Assembly: GCF_000701445.1 (NCBI RefSeq)
Contig: NZ_JNIX01000013.1
Span: forward strand, 1-64,000
DNA from: Brevundimonas bacteroides DSM 4726
GTDB taxonomy: Bacteria; Pseudomonadota; Alphaproteobacteria; Caulobacterales; Caulobacteraceae
Direction of reading: 5' to 3'
DNA length: 64,000 bases
The position numbers and the translations under genes were made by a program. Shown one piece after another: positions 1 through 8,494 of the stretch. Below the pieces are notes generated by a model. That model searched no databases and was not told where the DNA came from. It saw only the letters and a list, made by a program, of their open reading frames with translations. Within the stretch, counting starts at the first letter, position 1. Each line of letters begins with the position of its first letter.

Positions 1-2
1 GT

Positions 3-329
3 GAGTTCGTGGTGTACTTCGACTGGGATCGCTCGACCCTGACGGCGGAAGCCAACTCGGTGGTCAGCCAGGCCGCGGCCTACGCCCGCTCGGGTCGTCC
101 GACGCGCGTCCTGGTCGTCGGTCACGCCGACACCTCGGGTTCGGCCGCCTACAACGTGGGTCTGTCGAACCGCCGTGCGCGCACGGTCGCCGATGCCCTG
201 GTCGCCCAGGGTGTGAACAGCGGCGTGATCTCGCTGGACGGCCGTGGCGAAACCCAGCTGGCCCGCCCGACCGCCGACGGCGTTCGTGAGCCGCTGAACC
301 GTCGCGCCACCATCGGCATCAACTTCTAA
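3..329 (+). CDS. OmpA-family C-terminal domain protein (5' truncated)
   Basis: Only the last 108 codons are in the window; the reading frame is open to the left edge. What is visible is a complete OmpA-like peptidoglycan-binding domain: it begins with VYFDWDRSTLT, where the β1 strand of the family normally sits, and carries GHADTSGSAAYNVGLSNRRA, the segment whose Asp and Arg contact diaminopimelic acid in known OmpA/Pal domains. It ends in NFstop, as many outer-membrane-anchored members do. The missing N-terminal part could be a β-barrel (OmpA type) or a lipoprotein region (Pal type); this cannot be decided here. A strong terminator follows about 115 bases downstream, so this is probably the last gene of its transcript. 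Confidence 0.9.
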   Translation, partial: EFVVYFDWDRSTLTAEANSVVSQAAAYARSGRPTRVLVVGHADTSGSAAYNVGLSNRRARTVADALVAQGVNSGVISLDGRGETQLARPTADGVREPLNRRATIGINF

Positions 330-444
330 GACGTCTGGACGGGGCTTCGGGTCTTTTCGATCCGGGGCCCCGCTCCGGTCATTTCGGAAGTGGCGGTGGT
401 CGGTCCAAGCGTCCCCCCATCGCTCCCCTGATCCGTATGCAGAG

Positions 445-487
445 CCGCCGGTTTTCGTCTTGAAGACCGGCGGTTTCGCTTTTTTGG
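445..487 (+). terminator. Rho-independent terminator after the OmpA-family gene
   Basis: An 8-bp perfect stem (CCGCCGGT at 445-452 with ACCGGCGG at 466-473) is followed by TTTCGCTTTTTT. It lies in the 337-base gap between the OmpA-family gene and the next rightward gene; I see no other convincing feature in that gap. Confidence 0.85.
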
Positions 488-666
488 ACAAGTCGGTTGA
501 TCCGGCGCGGAGAGGCGGCGACAAAGGCCCTCATGTCCGTGCCCGCGCGCCTCTCTCGTCCGGTCCCCGACGGAACCGCCCGCTCCTTGCGTTCAGGGAC
601 AGGGGCGGGGATGCCGGACCGAAGCCCGGGCCGATGCGTTCTTCCGTCCTGTCCTTCTGACTTCGC

Positions 667-2193
667 GTGAGCCGGTCCATCATGACGGACGTCCGCCAGC
701 CCCGCAGCCTGTTGCGAGACACCGCCCCGGAGATCGCCGTGGCGGAGCCCGCGACCGCCTCGGCTGTCTCATCGCCTGCTGCTTCGAGCGCCCGCGTTGC
801 GGCGTCGGCCTCGGCCTTCGCCCCGGTCTCGCGCGCGGCTCCGGGCCAGAGCCTTCTGGGCCGCCGGTTCCTGATCGTGACCGCCCCGTTCGGCCCGTTC
901 GGCCGGGCGCTGGCCGATGCGCTCCAGGCCGAGGGCGCCTCGGTCGCCCGCATGCTGTTCAACGCCGGCGACGCGGCCTACTGGCGCCGGTCGGGTGCGG
1001 TGCCCTACACCGGCGACGTGCGCCGCTGGCCCCAGCGTCTGGCCCGTCTGGTCCAGGACCAGGGCCTGACCGACCTGATCGTGTTCGGCGAAGGCGGTCC
1101 CTACAATCAGGGCGTCCTGGCCCAGCGCGACACGCTCAAGGCCGCCCGTGCGGGGGCGCTGGCCGGACAGACCGTCGAGGCCTCCACCGACGGCCCATCG
1201 TCGACGACGAGCGACCCCTCCGTTCAGGTAGCGAGGCTCCGCGAGCTGAGCGGTAGCGCCGCCGCCGCAGGCGGCCACCCCGATGCGCCCCTGCGCATCT
1301 GGGTGCTCGAGAACGGCTACTTCCGCCCGGACTGGATCACGGTCGAGGAGAACGGGGTCAACGCTTCCTCAGGCCTGCCGCGCGAGGCCCGGGCCTATGA
1401 TCCGCCCATCCCCGAGATCCTGCCGACCCGTCCGGCCGGGCGCATCCTGCCTCACCACGTGGTCAACATCAGCCTGTATCACATGGTCCAGCCGCTGGGC
1501 CGGCTGATGTTCCGCCGCTACGTCTATCCCTACACCACCAGCCCGTGGCTGCAGTTCGTGGGCCATGTGAAGCGGTTCCTGGGCCTGACCTTCGCCTCGC
1601 GCTCGGAGGCCGACGCCGAGGTGATCCGCGCGCGCGGGCCCTTCTTCATCGCCTGCCTGCAGAGGGAGGGCGACGCCCAGCTGCTGCGCTACTCCCACTT
1701 TGCCGACAACACCGCCTTCCTGGCCGAGGTGATGAGCTCGTTTGCCCGCCACGCCCCGGCCGAGGCGCGGCTGGTGGTCAAGAACCATCCGTTGGACCCC
1801 GGCCTGGTCGACCTGCGCCGCATGACCCATGTGCTGGCGGTGGAGCGCGGCATCGCCGACCGGGTCGACTTCATCGACGGCGGCAACCTGGCCCAGCTGT
1901 GCCGCGCCTCGAGCGGAATGGTGGTCAACAACTCCTCCGCCGCCCTGTCCGCGCTCGGCTTCAAGACCCCGGTCAAGGTGCTCGGCGAGGCCTTCTTCGA
2001 CTTCGCCGGCCTGACCGACCAGAAACCCATCGACCAGTTCTGGACCGACCCCACCGCCCCCGACGACGCCCTGTTCCACAGGTTCAGAGCCCACGTCATC
2101 GCCAGAACACAGGTCAACGGCAACTACCACGAACCCAGAGCCCTCAAACCCACCGCCAAAGCCCTCGCCAGAAGGTTCGCCGCAGCACGGTAG
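667..2193 (+). CDS. Capsule polysaccharide biosynthesis/export protein (KpsS-like)
   Basis: 508 codons from GTG at 667; ATG at 682 is an alternative and neither has a clear ribosome binding site. After an Ala/Ser-rich N-terminus (about 65 residues) comes a Rossmann-like segment beginning FLIVTAPFGPFGRAL, then GDVRRWPQRL and VFGEGGPYNQGVL. The C-terminal half has HHVVNISLYHM, VVKNHPLDPG and MVVNNSSAALSAL, the pattern of the Capsule_synth family (KpsS/KpsC, β-Kdo glycosyltransferases acting on the capsule lipid linker at the cytoplasmic face). Residues about 170-205 look like a low-complexity insertion, and part of it is encoded by a palindromic repeat (1221-1260). The gene stands alone, without other capsule genes beside it, so the exact substrate is uncertain. 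Confidence 0.75.
   Translation: MSRSIMTDVRQPRSLLRDTAPEIAVAEPATASAVSSPAASSARVAASASAFAPVSRAAPGQSLLGRRFLIVTAPFGPFGRALADALQAEGASVARMLFNAGDAAYWRRSGAVPYTGDVRRWPQRLARLVQDQGLTDLIVFGEGGPYNQGVLAQRDTLKAARAGALAGQTVEASTDGPSSTTSDPSVQVARLRELSGSAAAAGGHPDAPLRIWVLENGYFRPDWITVEENGVNASSGLPREARAYDPPIPEILPTRPAGRILPHHVVNISLYHMVQPLGRLMFRRYVYPYTTSPWLQFVGHVKRFLGLTFASRSEADAEVIRARGPFFIACLQREGDAQLLRYSHFADNTAFLAEVMSSFARHAPAEARLVVKNHPLDPGLVDLRRMTHVLAVERGIADRVDFIDGGNLAQLCRASSGMVVNNSSAALSALGFKTPVKVLGEAFFDFAGLTDQKPIDQFWTDPTAPDDALFHRFRAHVIARTQVNGNYHEPRALKPTAKALARRFAAAR
1221..1260 (-). repeat. 40-bp palindromic repeat, copy inside the capsule gene
   Basis: Read on the minus strand this 40-mer matches the two copies at 35619 and 35668 without gaps (32 of 40 identical to the first, including the first 13 bases). 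Its core folds as GCTC-GCG-GAGC. It lies in frame in the capsule gene and encodes the peptide VQVARLRELSGSA there. Confidence 0.75.
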
Positions 2194-2263
2194 ACGGTGG
2201 GGGCTTGTATCCGGACGGCGATCCCCGACGTAGCTGGGGCGTCCTGCTGATCGGAGCCTGTCC

Positions 2264-2899
2264 ATGCCGCGTCCCGCCCACCGCTTTCCCGCCCGCCTCG
2301 CGGTCGTCGCCAGTCTGATCCTCGCCGCCTGTTCGGGTGAGCCCGCGACGGCCGAGCCGCCAGCGCAAGCGGGGCCCGACAGCGGGCGGCGCGAGGTCGC
2401 CCTCTTTGCCGGGGGCTGCTTCTGGTCGGTCGAGGCGAACTTCGAACGGATGCCGGGCGTCGTCTCTGCTGTCTCGGGGTTCGCCGGTGGGCGCGTGGCC
2501 AATCCGACCTATGATCAGGTCGTCCGTGGCGGAACCGGTCATCTGGAGGCCGTCCAGGTCACCTTCGACCCGGCACGCATCAGCTATCGCCAGCTCGTCG
2601 ATCGCTTCTGGCGCACCATCGATCCGACCGATCCCGACGGCCAGTTCTGCGATCAGGGCGCGACCTACGCCACCGCCGTCTTCGCCACGGCGGCCCAGCG
2701 GCCGATTGCGGAGGCGTCGCGCGCCGCTGCCGTCGCCGTGATCGGAGAGCGACGTTTCGTCACGCCGGTGCGCGACGCGGCGCGGTTCTGGCCGGCCGAG
2801 GCCTACCATCAGGACTTCGCCCGACTGAATCCGGTCCGATATGGGGGTTACAGCCGGTTCTGCGGCCGTGAGGCGCATCTGCGCGCGGTCTGGGGCTGA
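2264..2899 (+). CDS. msrA: Lipoprotein peptide-methionine (S)-S-oxide reductase MsrA
   Basis: 211 residues. A signal peptide ends in the lipobox LAAC (Cys23), so the enzyme is expected to be exported and lipidated, repairing oxidised methionine in envelope proteins. The MsrA fold follows: FAGGCFWSVEANFE holds the catalytic Cys52 (family form GCFWG/C), with GGRVANPTYDQV, GTGHLEAVQVTFDP, FCDQGATYATAVF and AEAYHQDF further on. One more Cys close to the C-terminus (RFCGRE) could resolve the sulfenic acid. ATG at 2264 is the only start that gives a complete signal peptide. Most MsrA proteins are cytoplasmic; an exported form without a fused MsrB is less common. It stands alone 70 bases after the capsule gene. 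Confidence 0.93.
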   Translation: MPRPAHRFPARLAVVASLILAACSGEPATAEPPAQAGPDSGRREVALFAGGCFWSVEANFERMPGVVSAVSGFAGGRVANPTYDQVVRGGTGHLEAVQVTFDPARISYRQLVDRFWRTIDPTDPDGQFCDQGATYATAVFATAAQRPIAEASRAAAVAVIGERRFVTPVRDAARFWPAEAYHQDFARLNPVRYGGYSRFCGREAHLRAVWG

Positions 2900-2931
2900 A
2901 GCCGCACTGTGGCGCCCGCGTCACCGTCGAA

Positions 2932-2961
2932 CGCTGTCACACGACTGTCACACCATTGTCG
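2932..2961 (+). promoter_or_regulatory. CTGTCAC repeats upstream of the TonB receptor, possible PhoB site
   Basis: CTGTCAC occurs at 2932 and 2945, and a weaker match (TTGTCG) follows at 2956. The last two are 11 bp apart, as in a Pho box; the first two are 13 bp apart, which is not. The repeats sit about 110 bases upstream of the receptor start. PhoB control is only a suggestion. Confidence 0.3.
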
Positions 2962-3071
2962 TCCCGCGTTCCAACACGCGGCTTAGAGGGGGCAAGATTT
3001 CGGCGGCGAGGCTTGTCTTCGGCGTCTGCTTGCGCGCCGGGCGCCGTCCGGACCTCTTGGGGATACCACAG

Positions 3072-5669
3072 ATGAACATTCGCACTCGCGTGCTCTGGGC
3101 GACCACCGCCCTCGTCAGCGGCCTTGTCGTCGCCGGCGCCGCTTCCGCCCAGTCCTCGGGTACCGACGCCGCTGAAGGCGTGGTCATCGACGAAGTCGTC
3201 GTCACCGGTCAGCGCGGCCCGCGCTCGATCTCGGGTGCCACGGTCGCCCAGACGGTCGAAAAGACCCGCTCGACGATCACGCAGGAGTACATCTCGCGTC
3301 AGCAGCCCGGTCAGTCGATTATCGCGACGCTGAACAACGTCCCGGGCCTGAACGTCACCAACAACGACCCGTTCGGTAACTCGGGCTCGAACATCCGCCT
3401 GCGTGGCTTCGACGGCAATCGCGTCTCTCTGACCTTCGACGGCATTCCGCTGAACGACACCGGCAACTACGCCGTCTTCTCGAACCAGCAGCTCGACTCC
3501 GAACTGGTCGAGCGCGCCTCGGTCAACCAAGGCTCGACCGACTCGGACAGCCCGACGGCCTCGGCCAACGGCGGCACCATCGCCTACACCACCGCTCGTC
3601 CGCTGCGTGAGCGTTCGGCCCAGATCGTCTCCTCGATCGGCAGCTTCAACTATGGCCGCGTCTTCGGCCGCTTCGACACTGGCGAGTTTGGCCCCTGGGG
3701 CACCACGGCCTACCTGACCGCCTCTTACACGGACTACGACAAGTTCAAGGGTCCGGGCTCTCTGGAGAAGAAGCAGTACAACGGTCGTCTGTTTCAGGAC
3801 CTGGGTGATGGCGACTTCGCAAGCCTGGCCTTCAACTGGAATGAAAACCGCAACAACTTCTACAATAACTTCAATACCCTGCCGACGTTCAACGCCGGCC
3901 TGAGCCCTGAGAACGACATCGCCTGCTTCCGCCCGACGCCGGGTGCCGGCACCGTCCAGAACGAAGCGACCGGTTCGACCATCATCACCTACTTCGGTGG
4001 CATCGCCTCGGGCAGCTGCACCAACGATCACCGCACCCGGATCAATCCGTCCAACACCGGCAACATCCGCGGTCAGTTCCGCTACAGCCTGCGCGACAAC
4101 CTGATCCTGACCGTTGATCCGTCGTTCCAGTATGTCATGGCCAACGGCGGCGGCTATACTCTGGTCAGCGAGCGCGACGACCGTCTGGACCAGAACGGCA
4201 CGAACAACGCCACCGTCACGACGGCAGCGCAGTGCACGGCCGCGGCCATCCTGAACACCGGCTTCGACCTGAACGGCGACGGCGACAGCTGCGACAACGT
4301 CGGCCTCTATACGCCGTCGAACACCAACACCCGTCGTTACGGCGTGATCAGCTCGCTGCTGTGGGACATCAACGACGATCACCGCGTCCGCGTGTCCTAC
4401 GCCAACGACTACGGCCGTCACCGCCAGACGGGCGAAGCGACCCGCTACAACGCCGACGGCTCGGTGCCGGAAGTGTTCGCCGGCGAGAACACCTGGGGCA
4501 ACGCCGACCTTCGCGTCGCGGGCCGCGACGGCTACTATTTCCGCAGCCGTGACCGGTTCTCGATCGCCCTGCTGAACCAGATCTCGGCCGAGTATCGCGG
4601 TCAGTTCCTGGACGACAGCCTCACGCTGCGCCTCGGCGTTCGTGCGCCGTTCTTCACGCGCGAACTGAACCAGTTCTGCTTCTCGCAGAACGGCTCGTCG
4701 AACGTGCGCTGCACGACCGAAGCGGTCGCCTCGACGCTGGCCAACGGCAACGTGACCTTCGCTTCGACCGGCACGACCCAGTTCATCCGGCCCTATTCGC
4801 AGGAAATCAAATACGACGACATCCTGCCGGACGTCGGCCTCAGCTACCGCTTCTTCGACAACCACTCGGTCTACGCCAACTACGCCGAAGGCATCTCGGT
4901 CCCGCGGACGGACAACCTGTACCAGCCGGTCCGCAACGCCGCTGGCGGCCTGGACTTCACCACGGTGCAGCCGGAAACGACCACGTCGATCGACCTGGGC
5001 TACCGCTACACCTCGTCGAACCTGATCGCCTCGGCCGCCTTCTGGTGGGTCGACTACGACAACCGCATCGTCTCGTCGTTCGACAACGATCCGACCTCGC
5101 CGACCTTCAACCTCTCGGTTGACCGGAACCTCGGCGCGGTCGAGCAGAACGGCTTCGACGGCTCGGTCGAGTGGCTGGTGACCGACAACATCTCGCTCTA
5201 CGCCGCCGCGTCGTACAACGACTCCGAAGTGCAATCGAACGTGCCGCTGTCGGCCACGACCTTCCTGCCGACCGCCGGTAAGCGCATCGTCGAGACCCCG
5301 GAGTGGACCTTCAACCTGCGCGGCCAGTGGGCCATCACCGACAACTGGACCGTCGGCCTGCAGGGCAAGTATGTGGACGAACGCTTCACGACGGACGTCA
5401 ACGACGAAACGGTCCCGTCCTACACGGTCGTCGACTTCGACAGCCGCTATGACCTGACCGATACCTTCGGCATCCGCAACGCCTTCGTTCAGTTCAACGT
5501 GACGAACCTGTTCGACGAGGAATATCCGGCCTCGATCTCGTCGGGCAACAACGCCACGACCATCGACGTGGATCCGGGCGCGGGCGTCGTGCTCCGCACC
5601 GGCCAGCTGCGCACCTTCTCGCTGGGCGCGCCGCGGACCATGATCCTGACGCTCGGCACGACCTTCTAA
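3072..5669 (+). CDS. TonB-dependent outer-membrane receptor
   Basis: 865 residues from ATG at 3072, which gives a clean Sec signal peptide ending ASAQS; the open frame reaches further left but without a signal peptide. A TonB-box-like DEVVVTG follows, then a plug domain (ATLNNVPGLNVTNNDPFG, IRLRGFDGNRVSLTFDGIPL) and a long Asn/Asp/aromatic-rich β-barrel ending in phenylalanine, the usual signal for barrel assembly. Such receptors import siderophores, cobalamin, sugars or other large solutes using TonB-ExbBD. Nothing nearby identifies the substrate: no FecI/FecR pair, transporter or hydrolase adjoins it. The CTGTCAC repeats upstream hint at phosphate control. A strong terminator closes the transcript. 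Confidence 0.93.
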   Translation: MNIRTRVLWATTALVSGLVVAGAASAQSSGTDAAEGVVIDEVVVTGQRGPRSISGATVAQTVEKTRSTITQEYISRQQPGQSIIATLNNVPGLNVTNNDPFGNSGSNIRLRGFDGNRVSLTFDGIPLNDTGNYAVFSNQQLDSELVERASVNQGSTDSDSPTASANGGTIAYTTARPLRERSAQIVSSIGSFNYGRVFGRFDTGEFGPWGTTAYLTASYTDYDKFKGPGSLEKKQYNGRLFQDLGDGDFASLAFNWNENRNNFYNNFNTLPTFNAGLSPENDIACFRPTPGAGTVQNEATGSTIITYFGGIASGSCTNDHRTRINPSNTGNIRGQFRYSLRDNLILTVDPSFQYVMANGGGYTLVSERDDRLDQNGTNNATVTTAAQCTAAAILNTGFDLNGDGDSCDNVGLYTPSNTNTRRYGVISSLLWDINDDHRVRVSYANDYGRHRQTGEATRYNADGSVPEVFAGENTWGNADLRVAGRDGYYFRSRDRFSIALLNQISAEYRGQFLDDSLTLRLGVRAPFFTRELNQFCFSQNGSSNVRCTTEAVASTLANGNVTFASTGTTQFIRPYSQEIKYDDILPDVGLSYRFFDNHSVYANYAEGISVPRTDNLYQPVRNAAGGLDFTTVQPETTTSIDLGYRYTSSNLIASAAFWWVDYDNRIVSSFDNDPTSPTFNLSVDRNLGAVEQNGFDGSVEWLVTDNISLYAAASYNDSEVQSNVPLSATTFLPTAGKRIVETPEWTFNLRGQWAITDNWTVGLQGKYVDERFTTDVNDETVPSYTVVDFDSRYDLTDTFGIRNAFVQFNVTNLFDEEYPASISSGNNATTIDVDPGAGVVLRTGQLRTFSLGAPRTMILTLGTTF

Positions 5670-5694
5670 GGTCCACGCCTGCTGGAGAGAGACA

Positions 5695-5725
5695 GGGCGG
5701 TCCTTCGGGGCCGCCCTTTTTCTTT
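5695..5725 (+). terminator. Rho-independent terminator after the TonB receptor
   Basis: GGGCGG (5695-5700) pairs with CCGCCC (5711-5716) across a 10-base loop, followed by TTTTTCTTT. Confidence 0.85.
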
Positions 5726-5813
5726 GGGGGTGGAGCTGTCGGCCGCGCATTGAATCCAGGGGCCGCCCTGTCTATCTGGCGCGGTCCGTTGTTCCGAGGA
5801 GGCCGCCCGGCCG

Positions 5814-6818
5814 ATGACCCTTTCTCCCGTCCCCGCCGAATGGTCGGCGCACCGCGCGATGTGGGTGGGCTGGCCCAGCCATGCGGAGCTTTGGGAGGAC
5901 AACCTCGAACCGGCCCAGGCTGAGGTCGAGGCCTTGGTTCGTGCGCTGGTTGGCCCGGGCCGCGAGCGGGTCCGGCTGATGGTTGGCAAGTCGGAAGCCG
6001 TGGAGTCGGCACGTGCGCGTCTTGATGGCGTCGACGGCATCGAGATCGTCCCAGGTCTCTTCGGGGACATCTGGCTGAGGGACACGGGGCCGATCTTCGC
6101 GGCGGGGTCTCGTCGCGCCTCGGCCTTCCGCTTCAATGGCTGGGGCGGCAAGTACGAGCTCGAGCATGACGACACCGTCGCCGACCAGATCGCCCAGGCC
6201 TCCGGCGCGGCGCTGGATCGACACGATTTCATTCTGGAAGGCGGCGCGCTGGATCACGACGGCGCGGGCACGATCCTGACCACCCGCCAGTGCCTGCTGA
6301 ACCCCAACCGCAATACGGGCTGGACCGATGTCGTCGCCGAGGGAGCGCTGACGGACGCCCTGGACGCGCGCAAGGTGCTGTGGCTGGGAGACGGCCTGCT
6401 GAACGACCACACCGACGGCCACGTCGACAATCTGGCCCGCTTCGTCGCGCCGGGCGTCGTGGCCTGCCCGGTCGCCTGGGGCCGGAACGACCCAAATGCG
6501 GACGTCTACGCCGCGGTGGCCCAGGCCCTGACGGCGATGACCGATGCGGAGGACCAGCCGATCCGTCTGCTACGCCTGCCGTCGCCCGGCCTTGTGCTGG
6601 ACGAGGACGAGCGGCCGATCCCGGCCAGCCACATGAACTTCCTGATCGCCAACGGTGCCGTGATCGTCCCGACCTACGGCGACGAGGCGGCCGCGCGGCT
6701 GGCCTGCGAAGGCCTCGCCACCGTCTTCCCTGAGCGCGAGATCATCGCCCTGCCGTCGACCGCCATCCTGACCGGCGGCGGGTCCTTTCACTGCATCTCC
6801 CAGCAGGAGCCCGCCTGA
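5814..6818 (+). CDS. aguA: Agmatine deiminase
   Basis: 334 residues, close to the usual family length of 340-370. Converts agmatine to N-carbamoylputrescine and ammonia in the cytoplasm. Family signatures are present: MWVGWPSHAELWEDN near the N-terminus, DIWLRDTGPIF, FNGWGGKY, LEGGALDHDG, LNPNRNTG, DGHVDNLARF and the C-terminal GGGSFHCISQQ, whose Cys327 is the expected nucleophile of this guanidine-modifying enzyme superfamily. Its stop codon overlaps the start of aguB, so the two are translationally coupled and form the agmatine route to putrescine. Confidence 0.95.
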   Translation: MTLSPVPAEWSAHRAMWVGWPSHAELWEDNLEPAQAEVEALVRALVGPGRERVRLMVGKSEAVESARARLDGVDGIEIVPGLFGDIWLRDTGPIFAAGSRRASAFRFNGWGGKYELEHDDTVADQIAQASGAALDRHDFILEGGALDHDGAGTILTTRQCLLNPNRNTGWTDVVAEGALTDALDARKVLWLGDGLLNDHTDGHVDNLARFVAPGVVACPVAWGRNDPNADVYAAVAQALTAMTDAEDQPIRLLRLPSPGLVLDEDERPIPASHMNFLIANGAVIVPTYGDEAAARLACEGLATVFPEREIIALPSTAILTGGGSFHCISQQEPA

Positions 6819-7687
6819 TGGCCAGAACGATCAGTGTCGCCGCCATCCAGACCGCCTACGGTGAAGACCTCGGCGCGAACATCGAGACGACGATCGGCTT
6901 CATCCGGGAGGCCGCGTCGCGGGGCGCCCAGGTGATCCTGCCCAGCGAACTGTTCCAGGGCCCCTACTTCTGCGTCAGCCAGGAGGAGCGCTGGTTCGGC
7001 ACCGCCTATCAGTGGGCGGAGCATCCCTGCGTCACGGCGCTCCAGCCGGTTGCGGCCGAACTGGGCGTCGCAATCCCCGTGTCGATCTTTGAGCGCGAGG
7101 GGCCGCACTATTTCAACAGCCTGGTCATGCTGGACGCCGACGGCCGGGCGCTGGGCGTCTATCGCAAGAGCCACATTCCAGATGGCCCCGGCTATCAGGA
7201 GAAGTACTACTTCCGGCCGGGTGATACGGGCTTCAAGGTCTGGAACACCCGCTTCGGGCGCATCGGCGTCGGCATCTGCTGGGATCAGTGGTACCCGGAA
7301 ACGGCGCGGGCCATGATGCTCCAGGGTGCCGAGGTGCTGATGTATCCGACCGCCATCGGCTCGGAGCCGCACGACAAGGAACTGGACACGGCCGACCCTT
7401 GGCGGCGCGCCATGCAGGGTCATGCTGTGTCCAACGTCGTGCCGGTCGTCGGCGCCAACCGGATCGGCCACGAGCGGGTCAGCGAGGCCGGGCAGGTCTT
7501 CTACGGTTCGTCCTTCATCGCCGACCATAGGGGCGATCTGGTTCAGAGCCTGGGTCGGGACGAAGAGGGCGTGCTGGTCCACACGTTCGACCTCGACTAC
7601 ATCGACCGGCATCGCGCGGCCTGGGGTTTCTTCCGGGATCGGAGGACCGATCTGTACGGTGGCCTGGTGGCTCCGCGTCCCGCCTGA
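6818..7687 (+). CDS. aguB: N-carbamoylputrescine amidase
   Basis: 289 residues of the carbon-nitrogen hydrolase (nitrilase) family. Hydrolyses N-carbamoylputrescine to putrescine, CO2 and ammonia, the second step after AguA. The Glu-Lys-Cys catalytic triad is visible in LPSELFQGPYFC (Glu), YRKSHIPDGPGYQEKYYF (Lys) and GVGICWDQWYPE (Cys). The YFRPGDTGF and YPTAIGSEP segments are typical of the plant/bacterial AguB subgroup. The ATG overlaps the aguA stop (ATGA). Confidence 0.95.
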   Translation: MARTISVAAIQTAYGEDLGANIETTIGFIREAASRGAQVILPSELFQGPYFCVSQEERWFGTAYQWAEHPCVTALQPVAAELGVAIPVSIFEREGPHYFNSLVMLDADGRALGVYRKSHIPDGPGYQEKYYFRPGDTGFKVWNTRFGRIGVGICWDQWYPETARAMMLQGAEVLMYPTAIGSEPHDKELDTADPWRRAMQGHAVSNVVPVVGANRIGHERVSEAGQVFYGSSFIADHRGDLVQSLGRDEEGVLVHTFDLDYIDRHRAAWGFFRDRRTDLYGGLVAPRPA

Positions 7688-7690
7688 GGA

Positions 7691-8494
7691 TCAGGGCAGG
7701 GGAATGGCCAGGGCGGCGCGTTCGGCCGCGCACGCCGGGCTGGTGCGGGCGGCGGTTCGTGCGGCCGCGATCTCGACGCGCGCGGCGGTGGCGTCCGCCT
7801 GGAAGGCCGGGGTGGTGATGACGGCTTCGGCGACGACCGCGCCCAGCGCCGCGCCGTCCTCGACGTCGGACGGATAGTGCATGCCGCAGACCATTCGGCT
7901 GATCGCGATCTGGCGGCCGATCGCGGTCACGGCCTCGGCCCGGTCTGGAACCAAGGCGGCCAGAACAGTGCCATAGGCCGACCCGACCGAGGCGCTGCCG
8001 GACGGATGCGAGGCTGTGGCGCGCTGGGCCGATGTCACGGCCTGACAGGCGCGCCGGTCGGGATCGTCACCGACCGGCCGGGGGCGGTGACCGCGCGCCT
8101 TGGCGAGTTCGGCGGCCTCATTGGCGTCGTGCAGAACGCGGGTCAGGATCGCGGCCAGCCGTGGGGCTTCGGCCGCATCGATGCGAAAGCCGAGCGCGCA
8201 GTCGAAATGGGCCAGCGCCACCCCGGGCCGAAGCTCGGCGTGCCGCGTCGCCAGCAGCCATCGGTCGGTATCCTCCAGCGCCGTCGACCGTTCGGAGGCC
8301 GTTCGGTCGGCGACGTCCTGCGGAGATCCCGGAGCAGCCGGGGCGGGAACGGCGGCGGCCAGCGCGCCGATCACCCTCTCGTCCAGATAACCCGCGGCGG
8401 GCGCGGCCGGACCCATCGCCTCCTGGGCCGTGGCGCCCCGGGAGAAACCCGCGACCGCCGCGACCAGCGCAATCGCCAGGACACCCTCCCTCAT
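7691..8494 (-). CDS. PAP2-superfamily (class A acid phosphatase-like) periplasmic protein
   Basis: 267 residues with a signal peptide ending GATAQE. It has the three phosphatase motifs of the vanadium-haloperoxidase/PAP2 fold: KARGHRPRP (K-x6-RP), a central SHPSGSAS, and SRMVCGMHYPSD (SR-x5-H-x3-D). In class A acid phosphatases the central motif reads PSGH, its His acting as general acid; here that position is Ser, although a His lies just before the motif. Activity may therefore be changed or lost. It ends next to aguB on the opposite strand and its start overlaps the end of the lipoprotein gene upstream by 4 bases, so those two are probably co-transcribed. Confidence 0.8.
   Translation of the reverse strand: MREGVLAIALVAAVAGFSRGATAQEAMGPAAPAAGYLDERVIGALAAAVPAPAAPGSPQDVADRTASERSTALEDTDRWLLATRHAELRPGVALAHFDCALGFRIDAAEAPRLAAILTRVLHDANEAAELAKARGHRPRPVGDDPDRRACQAVTSAQRATASHPSGSASVGSAYGTVLAALVPDRAEAVTAIGRQIAISRMVCGMHYPSDVEDGAALGAVVAEAVITTPAFQADATAARVEIAAARTAARTSPACAAERAALAIPLP

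Noticed and set aside
2937-5750. 937-codon open frame on the minus strand
   Set aside because: It is the antisense of the TonB receptor, with Arg/Val-rich, motif-free sequence; an effect of high GC content.
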